The translations under genes and the position numbers were made by a program. Positions 35,767 through 44,339 of a DNA stretch of 64,000 nt are shown in pieces (the stretch's first letter is position 1; every line of letters starts with the position of its first letter). The DNA is from an uncultured Ruminiclostridium sp. (lineage in GTDB: Bacteria > Bacillota > Clostridia > Oscillospirales > Ruminococcaceae), in contig CANQKE010000004.1 of the NCBI GenBank assembly GCA_947624435.1, positions 1-64,000 of the forward strand, given 5' to 3'. Below the pieces are notes generated by a model, which was given only the letters and a program-made list of their open reading frames with translations, was not told where the DNA came from and ran no database searches.

Positions 35767-36615
35767 ATGCGCGATTTTTTCAGCGGCTTCAAATTCAAAA
35801 TAATAATATGTGTATTTGCGCTTGTACTGGGTGTAGTCATTTATGCTGCGGTATCAGGTGGAGCAGCCTCTATTCCGCAGGCTGTCTTCACAGAGATATC
35901 AAAGCCTTTTATCGCCGCGTCCAACGCGATCTCCAACTGGGTGGAGGATACGCTCGATCGCTTTGTAAACGCGGATAAATATAAGATGCAGGCGGAGGAG
36001 CTGACCGAAAAACTGAACGAACAGTATCAGCAGCTTATCGATTTTGAGAAGATAAAGACCGAGAACGAACAGCTGAGAGAGGCTCTTAAGATCAAGGAGG
36101 AAAACGAGGATTTCGATTTTTCTCCGCCCTGTAATATAATTTCACGTAATCAGAATGATATGAACGGCGGATTTATGATAGACCGCGGCTCAAATGACGG
36201 GATATCGCTGTACGATCCTGTTATGACCGCTAACGGTCTTGTAGGCATGATAAGCGAGCTCGGCCCGGATTATTCCAAGGTCACTACGGTGCTGTCCGAA
36301 GACCTTAATCTCGGCGTAATGACATTTGAAAGCAAGGTAATAGGCATAATCGAAAACGACGCGGAGCATGCCGAGAACGGCGAATGTCTGATGAGCTATA
36401 TCAGCAAGGACAGCGGGATAAAGGCCGGAGAGATAGTAAAATCCAGCGCGGGCGTGGTTTTCCCGGGAGATATACTTATAGGCACGGTAAAAGAGGTATA
36501 CGAGGATGGAAACGGACTGTCCGAGCATGCGGTGATAGAGCCGGCTGTTGATATACTCACTATAAGAAGCTGTGTTGTCATAACTAATTTCAAAGGGCAG
36601 GGTGTTGTCGGCTGA
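35767..36615 (+). CDS. mreC: Rod-shape-determining protein MreC
   Basis: A 282-residue bitopic protein. An N-terminal membrane helix (~12-30) and a coiled coil (~75-118, 'QAEELTEKLNEQYQQLIDFEKIKTENEQLREAL') are followed by the beta-barrel domain (~125-280) with 'GSNDGISLYDPVMTANGLVGMI'. It links the PBP2 synthase to MreB/MreD. AAAGG lies before the ATG. Its stop overlaps the mreD start. Confidence 0.94.
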   Translation: MRDFFSGFKFKIIICVFALVLGVVIYAAVSGGAASIPQAVFTEISKPFIAASNAISNWVEDTLDRFVNADKYKMQAEELTEKLNEQYQQLIDFEKIKTENEQLREALKIKEENEDFDFSPPCNIISRNQNDMNGGFMIDRGSNDGISLYDPVMTANGLVGMISELGPDYSKVTTVLSEDLNLGVMTFESKVIGIIENDAEHAENGECLMSYISKDSGIKAGEIVKSSAGVVFPGDILIGTVKEVYEDGNGLSEHAVIEPAVDILTIRSCVVITNFKGQGVVG

Positions 36616-37205
36616 TGAATTTTCGTATGGTAAAGATCGGCGCGCTGACCCGTCGCGATATGAAACGCTCGTTTTTCAGATGGCTTTTTTACGCGCTGTT
36701 ACTGCTCTTTTTCCTGATGATACAATCTACCTTGCCGTTTGTTGAATGGCAGCCGCTGCTAACTGTGACGCTCGCTGTTGCGGTGTCGGCTTTTGAAGGA
36801 GAACTCAGCAGCGTGATATTCGGCGCAGCGGCGGGAATGGTAACGGATATGGCGATAGGCGGGCTGTTCGGCTTCACCTCTATTTGGCTGGTTCCGTGCT
36901 GCCTTATGGTGACTTTATTGGTCGTAAATCTTATACACAGGAATATTATCAACTTTTTCTGGATAAATATATGCGTTTTATTTATTATCGAATTTATGGA
37001 GCTTTTGTTCAAGCATATCATCTGGCGCGACCCCGATCTTGACGTTATCATACTTCATATTATGCTTCCGAGTGTGATCTCAACGGTGATTTTATCCGTG
37101 CCGGTCTTTTTACTGGTTAGATTTCTTAACAAAAAGCTCGGACACGATACCACAGACAGCGAGATAATAGCGGTATTTGACGACGCTGAATCAGACGACG
37201 AATAA
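36615..37205 (+). CDS. mreD: Rod-shape-determining membrane protein MreD
   Basis: A 196-residue polytopic membrane protein with five to six helices. 'AAAGMVTDMAIGGLFGFTSIWLVPCC' is the characteristic MreD segment. The start shares one base with the mreC stop (TGATG), so it depends on coupling. The acidic tail (DAESDDE) is longer than usual. It lies between mreC and mrdA, the expected context. Confidence 0.9.
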   Translation: MNFRMVKIGALTRRDMKRSFFRWLFYALLLLFFLMIQSTLPFVEWQPLLTVTLAVAVSAFEGELSSVIFGAAAGMVTDMAIGGLFGFTSIWLVPCCLMVTLLVVNLIHRNIINFFWINICVLFIIEFMELLFKHIIWRDPDLDVIILHIMLPSVISTVILSVPVFLLVRFLNKKLGHDTTDSEIIAVFDDAESDDE

Positions 37206-37217
37206 GACGGAGGAACA

Positions 37218-39326
37218 ATGAACAAGGTCAGAAAATCTATAAGAACAATTGTACTTATACTTGTTGTGGTTGTGCTTTCGTTTGCGTGTACGCTGGAGCT
37301 TTTGCAGATACAGATAGTGGACGGAGAATATTATCTTTCCCAGACCACCGGAACATATATCGCAAATCAGACCATACAGGCGGCAAGAGGTCAGATAATG
37401 ACTAAAGACGGTGTGATACTCAACACCAACAAGCTGGTTTACAAGGTCATAATACAGAAATCTTTTGTAGAAGCCGGTACCGAAAACGATATAATTGCAA
37501 AAACGCTTAAAATACTTATTAAAAATAACGAAGAATGGATAGACACTATTCCTATTTCCAAAACTCAGCCGTACGAATTTACCGGAGACGTAGACGAACA
37601 GGACGCCGTCAGGGAGGAAATGGAGCTCGGCGTATACGCGACCGCCGATAACTGTATCAACGCGCTTTATGAAAAGTACGATATCGGCAGGGAATACGAC
37701 GAGCAGATGCGCAGATATATCGCCGGTATCCGTTATGAAATGCAGATACGCGATTTTTCCTATCAGAACAGATATACTCTTGCGGAGGATATCTCGCTGC
37801 AATCCGTGATAGAGTTAAAAGAGCAGAGCTTTATGCTAAGCGGGATAGACATAATAGAAGAGCCTATCCGCGTATATCAGGGCGGGGAACTGATACCGCA
37901 TATCGCGGGGCGTATCGGCGCTATTTCCCAAGAGGAGTACGATGAACACAAGGATGAAGGCTACGCGCTTAACGATGTGTTCGGCAAATTCGGTATTGAG
38001 TGGTCGGAGGAGGAAACTCTGCGCGGCGATAACGGCGTGCGCACCATTACGCGGGATTATAATGGGATAGTTATTTCCGATGAGATAACAAAGCCGGTCG
38101 CGGCGGGAAACTCTATCAGGCTTACTATTGACTCAAAATTCCAAAATGAAGTGCAGGAGATACTTGCAAACCACATTAACTGGCTGCACTATAATAACGA
38201 CCCGAACCGAGGCAATCTCGTTGACGCGGGCGGCTGCGTTGTTCTTGACGTAAAGACCGGCGCGGTTTTGGCTATGGCAAATTATCCCAATTACAATATG
38301 TCGGACTATTATAAGCTGATAAACGATAAAAAATACAACGATCCCGACGTGCCTAATCCTACCTATAACAGATGTATATACGGGCTTTACCGTCCCGGCT
38401 CGGCATTTAAGACCATTACCGGTACGGCGGCGCTGATGTCCGGTATCGCGGACGAAAATACCGAGGTATACTGCGGCGGCACTTATACCTATTACAGCGA
38501 TTATCAGCCGGGCTGCATAATGGGATTTACCGGCAGCCTTAAAGTCAGGGACGCGCTGCGTTATTCCTGCAACATATATTTTTACGATATGGCAAGGCAG
38601 ATGGGGATAGAATATCTCGCTTCGGTGGCGGGAATGTTCGGAGTAGGCACCGACCTCGGACTGGAAATAGGCGGCACTTCGGGACACATGAGTACGCCTG
38701 AGTATTTCGAGTCATTGGGCGGAACATGGACTCCCGGCTGTACGATACAGGCGGGCATAGGGCAGCTTGAAACTACCGTTTCACCGCTGCACCTTGCGAC
38801 TATCGCGCTGACTATCGCAAACAAGGGTACGAGGTATCAGCCTTATCTGGTTGACAGTGTGGTAAGCTATGACGGCACCGAAACAATAAAAAAGACCGAA
38901 CCTACCGTTGCGTTTGAATTTGACGCTGACAAGCATATTTTTGATGTTATAACCGACGGAATGATATTAGTCGCGGACGATGTGCGCTGGCCTATGTCAT
39001 ACGGTGAAAGGCAGCTTGCCGATCTTCCGTACGGAGTTGCGATAAAGACGGGTACTCCGCAGGTGACAGAGGACACCTTTAATTCCACTATTCTCGGATT
39101 TTATCCCGCTGAAGATCCGCAGATAGCTTTCGGCATAGTATTGGAAAAAGGCGAGTTTTCCAGATTGATGGTAAGAAATATCATAGAGTCTTACTTCTAT
39201 GACAATTATAAGCCTGTTTACGATGAAAGCGGTAAAAATATAATACTTCCGTGGGGCGGGCAGGAAACTAATACAGAGGGCAGACCTCCGCGCGGCTCTT
39301 TTTCACAGACTAATACCGATGAATGA
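37218..39326 (+). CDS. mrdA: Penicillin-binding protein 2-type transpeptidase
   Basis: A 702-residue class B PBP with an N-terminal membrane anchor (~8-28), pedestal/dimerisation domain (~50-280) and transpeptidase. The transpeptidase carries the SxxK motif in 'PGSAFKTI', SxN in 'YSCNIYFYD' and KTG in 'AIKTGTPQ'. It elongates the side wall with the Rod complex encoded upstream. The C-terminal ~30 residues are Gly/Arg/Thr/Asn-rich. A RodA gene is not in the window. Confidence 0.93.
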   Translation: MNKVRKSIRTIVLILVVVVLSFACTLELLQIQIVDGEYYLSQTTGTYIANQTIQAARGQIMTKDGVILNTNKLVYKVIIQKSFVEAGTENDIIAKTLKILIKNNEEWIDTIPISKTQPYEFTGDVDEQDAVREEMELGVYATADNCINALYEKYDIGREYDEQMRRYIAGIRYEMQIRDFSYQNRYTLAEDISLQSVIELKEQSFMLSGIDIIEEPIRVYQGGELIPHIAGRIGAISQEEYDEHKDEGYALNDVFGKFGIEWSEEETLRGDNGVRTITRDYNGIVISDEITKPVAAGNSIRLTIDSKFQNEVQEILANHINWLHYNNDPNRGNLVDAGGCVVLDVKTGAVLAMANYPNYNMSDYYKLINDKKYNDPDVPNPTYNRCIYGLYRPGSAFKTITGTAALMSGIADENTEVYCGGTYTYYSDYQPGCIMGFTGSLKVRDALRYSCNIYFYDMARQMGIEYLASVAGMFGVGTDLGLEIGGTSGHMSTPEYFESLGGTWTPGCTIQAGIGQLETTVSPLHLATIALTIANKGTRYQPYLVDSVVSYDGTETIKKTEPTVAFEFDADKHIFDVITDGMILVADDVRWPMSYGERQLADLPYGVAIKTGTPQVTEDTFNSTILGFYPAEDPQIAFGIVLEKGEFSRLMVRNIIESYFYDNYKPVYDESGKNIILPWGGQETNTEGRPPRGSFSQTNTDE

Positions 39327-39422
39327 TATTTGTTTTCTTTTGAATCATTGAATATATTGCACAAAAATCTCTATCATTTTCTGCTTTTTTTAACAAATTT
39401 TTGTTTTTATTAAAGAAAATAC

Positions 39423-39451
39423 TTTATTTGTTGCCGCTTTTATGGTACAAT
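39423..39451 (+). promoter_or_regulatory. Candidate promoter of mgsA
   Basis: TTTATT (39423-39428), 17 bases, TACAAT (39446-39451). The -35 is weak; the -10 is good. It implies a ~235-nt leader. Confidence 0.5.
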
Positions 39452-39457
39452 AAATTT

Positions 39458-39693
39458 AAGTAATCTTACCTTGTATCAAAAAGGCAGGTAAGTTTGTTAT
39501 ACGCTGGTTTTCTGAAGAATTATTTTTACGGCATTAAACGCGCTGATACCGCATATCACGGTATGATCTTCGGCATAGGGGCGTTCCCGATATCTTCATA
39601 TTCCCCGGTAAATTTGCAGGGAAGCGAATTGCAGCAGCTTTGCAGATAATGGATCGATCGGCATATTTTTGCTGAAGGAAGGAAGAAGAAATA
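39458..39693 (+). other. Long structured 5' leader of mgsA, no gene visible
   Basis: This 236-base region has no credible ORF. It contains CTTACCT...AGGTAAG (7-bp stem, ~39463-39490) and ATACCG...CGGTAT (~39545-39565). A final AAGGAAGGAAG supplies the mgsA ribosome site. The preceding part, 39327-39422, is AT-rich with no feature. No known riboswitch consensus is recognised. Confidence 0.4.
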
Positions 39694-40092
39694 ATGAATA
39701 TCGCATTTATTGCACACGACTCTAAAAAGGAGCTTATGGTTCAGTTTTGCATAGCATACTGCGGCATTTTGAGTCAGCATAATCTATGTGCTACCGGCAC
39801 CACCGGAAAGCTGGTGTCAGAGGCAACAGGACTTCATATACAGCGCTATCTCAGCGGGGCACAGGGCGGTGATCAGCAGATCTCCGCGCGCATTTCCTGC
39901 AATGAGATAGACGTGTTGATATTCTTCCGCGACCCGCTTAACGCAAAATCTTACGAGCCGAACGAAATGAACCTGCTTCGTTTGTGCGATGTGCATAATA
40001 TACCTTTAGCGACTAATATAGCGACCGCCGAGGCGCTGATCCACGCGCTTGAACGCGGTGACCTTGATTGGCGCGAGATCGTAAAGGGCTGA
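39694..40092 (+). CDS. mgsA: Methylglyoxal synthase
   Basis: A 132-residue enzyme converting dihydroxyacetone phosphate to methylglyoxal, an overflow route when phosphate limits glycolysis. 'TGTTGKL' (35-41) binds phosphate; 'GGDQQI' (58-63) holds the catalytic Asp60; 'FFRDPL' follows at 77-82. Length is normal. It is transcribed alone between mrdA and hisS, flanked by a long leader and a terminator. Confidence 0.95.
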   Translation: MNIAFIAHDSKKELMVQFCIAYCGILSQHNLCATGTTGKLVSEATGLHIQRYLSGAQGGDQQISARISCNEIDVLIFFRDPLNAKSYEPNEMNLLRLCDVHNIPLATNIATAEALIHALERGDLDWREIVKG

Positions 40093-40107
40093 GCTTGAAA
40101 CAATCGG

Positions 40108-40132
40108 CGGCGCACCTTGGTGCGCCGTTTTT
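40108..40132 (+). terminator. Terminator after mgsA
   Basis: CGGCGCACC-TT-GGTGCGCCG followed by TTTTTA, 15 bases after the mgsA stop. Confidence 0.9.
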
Positions 40133-40165
40133 ATGCTTGAATATATAAAAGAGAGGAACAACAAA

Positions 40166-41449
40166 ATGGACATTTTAACAAAGCGACCGAGAGGAACAGA
40201 GGACAAGCTGCCGAAAGAGATATATAAATGGCACACGGTCGAAAAAATCGCGGCGGATACCGCCGAGGCTTACGGCTGCAAAGAAATACGCACGCCTACA
40301 TTTGAACATACAGAGCTTTTTCAGCGCGGCGTGGGCAGCACTACCGACGTCGTACAAAAGGAAATGTATACATTTGACGATAAAAAAGGCAGGAGCATAA
40401 CCCTTAAACCGGAGGGTACTGCCGGAGTGGTGCGCGCCGCTATAGAAAACGGCTTGTTCAATGACGCGCTGCCGTTAAAAACTTATTACTTTACCAGATG
40501 TTTCAGATATGAGACTCCGCAAAGCGGCAGACTGCGTGAATTTAATCAGTTTGGCGTGGAGGTTTTCGGCGCTCCTTCCGCCGCGTCCGACGCGGAGGTG
40601 ATAGCGCTTGCAAACGACGTTATAAACCGTTTGGGCGTAAAAAACATTTCTCTTGAGATAAACAGCATAGGCTGTCCGACTTGCCGTGCGGAATATCACA
40701 AGGCTTTGATCGAATATTACGGTAAATACAAGGATAAGCTGTGTGATACCTGTCTTGAAAGACTGGAAAAGAATCCTATGCGGCTGCTTGACTGCAAAAG
40801 TGAGATATGCGGCAGTCTTAAATCCGACGCACCGAAGATGCTTGATTATCTCTGCGATGAATGTAAAGAGCATTTTGAATCGGTTAAAAGACGGCTGGAC
40901 GCGCTTGAAATAGCCTACACTGTAAATCCTCTTATCGTAAGGGGACTGGATTATTATACCAACACGGTATTTGAGTTTATTTCCAACGAGATAGGTTCTC
41001 AGGGAGCGGTTTGTGCCGGAGGACGGTACAACGGACTGGTGGAGGAGATAGGCGGCTCGCCGCTTGCAGGCCTCGGCTTTGCCATGGGACTTGAACGGAT
41101 CATCATGGTAATGGATAATCAAAAGCTGGAGTTTGAGCAGGAAAAGGGCTGCGATCTGTATATCGCGTCTTTTGACGAGGAGACAAACATATACGCTATG
41201 ACGCTTGCCAAAAAGCTCAGGGCTCAAGGGTTCTGGGTAGAATTTGACACCGCCGGCAGGAGCTTTAAGGCGCAAATGAAATACGCCAACAAGATAAACG
41301 CGACTTACTGTATGGTAATAGGCAGCGACGAGCTGGCTAACGGCTCGGCTAAGCTGAAACGCATGTCCGACGGCGAAGAATTGCCGGTCAAGCTGGACGA
41401 CGGCTTTGCCGACAGGTTAAACACGCTGATAATGGATATTTCGCTATGA
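40166..41449 (+). CDS. hisS: Histidyl-tRNA synthetase
   Basis: A 427-residue class II synthetase. The N-terminus 'KRPRGTED' is typical, motif 2 'YYFTRCFRYETPQSGRLREFNQFGVE' lies near 110-135, and the HisRS-specific 'RGLDYYTNTVFEF' is near 260. The anticodon-binding domain is ~330-427. ATG 40166 is chosen, with GAGAGGAACAAC upstream; the earlier in-frame codon lies at the terminator. It ends with a four-base overlap with the next gene. Confidence 0.97.
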   Translation: MDILTKRPRGTEDKLPKEIYKWHTVEKIAADTAEAYGCKEIRTPTFEHTELFQRGVGSTTDVVQKEMYTFDDKKGRSITLKPEGTAGVVRAAIENGLFNDALPLKTYYFTRCFRYETPQSGRLREFNQFGVEVFGAPSAASDAEVIALANDVINRLGVKNISLEINSIGCPTCRAEYHKALIEYYGKYKDKLCDTCLERLEKNPMRLLDCKSEICGSLKSDAPKMLDYLCDECKEHFESVKRRLDALEIAYTVNPLIVRGLDYYTNTVFEFISNEIGSQGAVCAGGRYNGLVEEIGGSPLAGLGFAMGLERIIMVMDNQKLEFEQEKGCDLYIASFDEETNIYAMTLAKKLRAQGFWVEFDTAGRSFKAQMKYANKINATYCMVIGSDELANGSAKLKRMSDGEELPVKLDDGFADRLNTLIMDISL

Positions 41450-41946
41450 ATATAGAAATATGTGAACTTACCGACGGCTTTCTGAGTGAAGCGGTCGCTG
41501 TCTGGAATGAAGTCGTAGAGGACGGCGCGGCGTTTCCCCAGGATAAACCTCTCGATATGAGCAGCGGCGCGGAGTTTTTCGCCTCGCAATCTTTTACCGG
41601 CGTTGCGTATGACATTAGCAGCAAAGAGGTCATGGGCATATATATCCTCCACCCGAATAACGTCGGGCGCTGCGCTCATATCTGCAATGCCAGCTATGCG
41701 GTCAAAAGGATTCATAGAGGTAAACATATAGGTGAAAAGCTGGTAACTCACTGTATCGAAAAAGCCGGAGAGCTTGGATTTAAGATATTGCAATTTAATG
41801 CTGTAGTAAGCACGAATACTCCGGCGCTGAATCTTTATAAAAAGCTGGGATTTACCCGGCTTGGCGTTATACCCGGCGGCTTTTTGATGAAAGACGGGCA
41901 TTACGAGGATATAATACCGCATTATTTGTTGCTAGATAAAAAATGA
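41446..41946 (+). CDS. GNAT-family N-acetyltransferase
   Basis: A 166-residue single-domain GNAT. 'CNASYAVKRIHRGKHIGEKLVTHCIEKAGELGF' contains the RxxHIG acetyl-CoA loop (~88-100), and 'NTPALNLYKKLGFTRLGVIPGGF' is the usual C-terminal signature. The ATGA overlap with hisS and with the next gene makes a three-gene coupled unit. The acceptor is unknown. Confidence 0.88.
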   Translation: MNIEICELTDGFLSEAVAVWNEVVEDGAAFPQDKPLDMSSGAEFFASQSFTGVAYDISSKEVMGIYILHPNNVGRCAHICNASYAVKRIHRGKHIGEKLVTHCIEKAGELGFKILQFNAVVSTNTPALNLYKKLGFTRLGVIPGGFLMKDGHYEDIIPHYLLLDKK

Positions 41947-42662
41947 AAGATACTTGGAATCCGTGGCACGGCTGTATAAAATACAGCGAGGGCTGCCGTC
42001 ACTGTTATGTTTACCGCAGGGACGAACAATATGAAAAAGACAGCGCAGAGATAGTCAAAAACAAGACTTTCTATGCGCCTATCGAACAATATAAAAACGG
42101 CGGATATAAGCTATCACCCGAAAGCAAAGTTATATTTACCTGTTTCACATCGGACTTTTTTCTGGAACAGGCGGATAGCTGGAGAGAAGAATGCTGGAAG
42201 ATGATAAAACGGCGCAGCGACGTGACGTTTTTCATTATTACAAAGCGGATAGTCCGGTTTGAACAATGTATACCCTCCGATTGGGGCAGCGGGTATGAAA
42301 ATGTTCATATTGGCTGCACATGTGAAAATCAGCGTGAAGCAGACCGCAGGCTGCCGGTCTTTCTTTCTGCGCCTATAAAGAAAAAATCCATAATATGCGA
42401 GCCGCTGCTTGAAAAAATCGACATTTCAAAGTATCTCACTTCCGAAATAGCAGACGTTACGGTCGGCGGCGAATCCGGCAAAGACGCGCGTATCTGCGAT
42501 TATGACTGGGTATTGGATATACGTTCTCAGTGCGAAAGGGCAGGGGTGCCGTTCAGCTTTCACCAGACCGGAGCATGCTTTGTCAAGGACGGCAGACTTT
42601 ATATGATACCGCGAAAGATACAGCACGCGCAGGCTAAAAAAGCGAATATAGATATTTTTTAA
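41943..42662 (+). CDS. DUF5131/Gp37-Gp68-like protein with N-terminal Cys cluster
   Basis: A 239-residue protein opening 'TWNPWHGCIKYSEGCRHCYVYRR'; the CxxxxxxCxxC spacing (11, 18, 21) suggests an iron-sulfur or metal site akin to radical-SAM-like families. Conserved 'GCTCENQREADRRLP', 'KKSIICEPLL', 'TVGGESGKDAR' and 'GVPFSFHQTG' match the DUF5131 family, first noted in phages but common in bacterial chromosomes. Coupled to the GNAT gene. Activity unknown. Confidence 0.8.
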   Translation: MKDTWNPWHGCIKYSEGCRHCYVYRRDEQYEKDSAEIVKNKTFYAPIEQYKNGGYKLSPESKVIFTCFTSDFFLEQADSWREECWKMIKRRSDVTFFIITKRIVRFEQCIPSDWGSGYENVHIGCTCENQREADRRLPVFLSAPIKKKSIICEPLLEKIDISKYLTSEIADVTVGGESGKDARICDYDWVLDIRSQCERAGVPFSFHQTGACFVKDGRLYMIPRKIQHAQAKKANIDIF

Positions 42663-42667
42663 CGAAT

Positions 42668-42706
42668 CAAAAATCGGCAGGTATTTTAATACTTGCCGAT
42701 TTTGTG
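42668..42706. terminator. Bidirectional terminator
   Basis: AAAATCGGCAGGTATT-TT-AATACTTGCCGATTTT: a long stem with T-tracts on both strands between convergent operons. Confidence 0.88.
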
Positions 42707-42727
42707 TTCTAAGAATTAAGCCGATCA

Positions 42728-42862
42728 TCAGGATTTAAGTAAAAATACATAGGCGAGCGCCAATATCAGCTTCATATCGGATTTTTCCCGCCAGAGTATA
42801 AAGGCGATCGCCGCTACCATAAGCAGATCGTCGTCGTTTGCTATTTTCTGTATTATGTCCAT
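42728..42862 (-). CDS. Small (44-aa) membrane protein, last gene of the small-protein operon
   Basis: The frame reads MDIIQKIANDDDLLMVAAIA, then FILWREKSDMKLILALAYVFLLKS. Two short hydrophobic segments flank WREKSD. AGAAGG precedes the ATG by 4-5 bases. It lies 18 bases after the stop of the upstream gene. Very small proteins with an acidic DDDLL start and Leu-rich segments are frequent in spore-forming Clostridia, but I cannot name a family. Confidence 0.6.
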   Translation of the reverse strand: MDIIQKIANDDDLLMVAAIAFILWREKSDMKLILALAYVFLLKS

Positions 42863-42880
42863 GCCGCCTTCTTTTCGCTC

Positions 42881-43579
42881 TCAGCCGTCCTCCTCATGCT
42901 GACGTGTTTCCTGACAGTTTTGGCATTCGGTTTCGGTGGAGCTGTTGTGATTTTTTATCAGCTCGGCAAAGTCGGGAACTTTGCAGCTGTTGTTATTATC
43001 GCTTTTGTCACTTTCAAAAAAGCTCATATAATCTTCTGCTTCGTGTTCTTCATCTTTTTGTGCGAAAACCTCCTCCGCGTCGTCTGATACAGCGTCACTT
43101 ATTATCTGTACGACTTCTTCATCATCTGCCGCATTTTCTTCTATAGGTGCGGATACCTGCATGGTCTCTTCGTCATCTGCCGCGTTTTCCTCTACAGGTG
43201 CGGATACCTGCACAGCCTCTTCATCATCTGCCGCATTTTCTTCTATAGGTGCGGATACTTGTACAGCGGGTCCTTCTTCGGCTGTTGTAACGGGAATATC
43301 TTCTACAGCGGTATTTTCCGATTGAACGCTGATACTTTCATCGGGAGCTTCGGCGTTTTCCGTGCTTACAGCAGGCTCGCTGATTTCTTCAGCCGGTTTG
43401 GGAGCAATTTGCTCCATCGTCTGTACTGCGGGTATTTCCGTGTTTACTGCCGCAGGAATATTTTGCTGTTCCGCGGCGGCCGGTCTTGCGCGCTTGCTCA
43501 TATCCATAGCCTCGCGCATAAATTCCTTTTGCTTTTGCTCAAATTCCTTCTTAGAAATATTTGTGCTTTTCCACTCCAT
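42881..43579 (-). CDS. Acidic repeat protein of unknown function
   Basis: A 232-residue soluble protein. The N-terminal helix 'KKEFEQKQKEFMREAMDMSKRA' (~10-31) is followed by an Ala/Pro/Glu-rich disordered stretch. Three perfect-length 17-residue repeats follow (xxQVSAPxEENAADDEE, DNA period 51 bp, about 43112-43264), then an acidic tail with a CxxC pair (ECQNCQE). ATG 43579 is chosen, with AAAGGAGTACGAC upstream. It lies in the middle of a four-gene operon of small unknown proteins. Confidence 0.75.
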   Translation of the reverse strand: MEWKSTNISKKEFEQKQKEFMREAMDMSKRARPAAAEQQNIPAAVNTEIPAVQTMEQIAPKPAEEISEPAVSTENAEAPDESISVQSENTAVEDIPVTTAEEGPAVQVSAPIEENAADDEEAVQVSAPVEENAADDEETMQVSAPIEENAADDEEVVQIISDAVSDDAEEVFAQKDEEHEAEDYMSFFESDKSDNNNSCKVPDFAELIKNHNSSTETECQNCQETRQHEEDG

Positions 43580-43595
43580 GTCGTACTCCTTTATT

Positions 43596-43922
43596 CTATA
43601 ACAATTTGTCAAACAGACCGCTCTCCCGCAGGTAGGGAAGCAGCGATATCAGCTTGAACAGCTTTACGGCAGTATCTATCTTTGCACGGTTTTCCTCCCT
43701 GAGATGAGGTTTCAGCGCAAGCAGAAGCTGGGTGTTTTTGTCCGGCTCGTTGAGCTTTGACATGATCTCGCCGATCTTCAGCACCGCTTCGATATCAATG
43801 CCGCCGAACAGCTCGTCGTTTTCACCACCCGTTCCGCCGTCCTCCGCCGTGCTTTTATTATCGCCGCTGTCATTGTTGTTGGCGGACATAAGTATGTTTA
43901 TTACCTCATCTAAATTACTCAT
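43596..43922 (-). CDS. Uncharacterised 108-residue protein
   Basis: The N-terminus 'MSNLDEVINILMSA' is followed by an Asn/Gly/Asp-rich linker. A helical C-terminal half (~48-108) contains 'DIEAVLKIGEIMSKLNEPDKNTQLLLALKPHL' and ends 'LLPYLRESGLFDKLL'. The repeated LL..LKP / LLPYLR pattern suggests amphipathic helices that bind a partner or membrane. ATG 43922 with GGAGGGCGGA is chosen. It lies 15 bases after the 75-residue gene and 17 bases before the acidic repeat gene. Confidence 0.75.
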   Translation of the reverse strand: MSNLDEVINILMSANNNDSGDNKSTAEDGGTGGENDELFGGIDIEAVLKIGEIMSKLNEPDKNTQLLLALKPHLREENRAKIDTAVKLFKLISLLPYLRESGLFDKLL

Positions 43923-43937
43923 TCCGCCCTCCGACAA

Positions 43938-44165
43938 TTATAATTTACCCAGCGATTTTCTTATTTCCTGAGCCTGCTTTGAATTTGCCACCCGTTTCAC
44001 AAGCTCCGTGTCATTAAGCACGGCGTTCAGCTTCTTAGCGTCCTTTTCCGACATGTTGCCGATAGCCTTTGAAAGGTTGCCGGAATTGAGCGCCTCTTTA
44101 AGCTGTTCGGGCGTGGTGCCCAGCTTTTTGCTTACCGCTTCCAGCAAAGAATCGATATTGCTCAT
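43938..44165 (-). CDS. Uncharacterised 75-residue helical protein, first gene of the operon
   Basis: It opens MSNIDSLLEAVSKKLGTTPE and is predicted to be entirely helical, with two halves: 'TTPEQLKEALNSGNLSKAI' and 'EKDAKKLNAVLNDTELVKRVANSKQAQEIRKSL'. GGAGGAAAC precedes the ATG. The start 'MSN(I/L)D' is shared with the 108-residue neighbour, which hints at common ancestry. Function unknown. Confidence 0.78.
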   Translation of the reverse strand: MSNIDSLLEAVSKKLGTTPEQLKEALNSGNLSKAIGNMSEKDAKKLNAVLNDTELVKRVANSKQAQEIRKSLGKL

Positions 44166-44273
44166 AGTTTCCTCCTTAAATTATATTTAATTTATTCTGA
44201 TTTATGAATGTTCTCTTATGTATCTGCGAGTTATTTTTACCGCTGCCGATATTCAAAGCGGCGGGTTTTCAAC

Positions 44274-44302
44274 TTGACAGAATCGGCTAAACATGGTATA
44301 CT
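44274..44302 (+). promoter_or_regulatory. Promoter of the metallophosphatase-birA pair
   Basis: TTGACA (44274-44279), 17 bases, TATACT (44297-44302), 38 bases before the ATG. Confidence 0.88.
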
Positions 44303-44339
44303 AAGCATGTGAGGTCAACTCAAAAAGGGGTTTTAATCT

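Noticed and set aside
43112..43264. Possible CRISPR-like or satellite array (51-bp period)
   Set aside because: The repeats are contiguous without spacers and lie in frame in a translated gene, giving 17-residue protein repeats.
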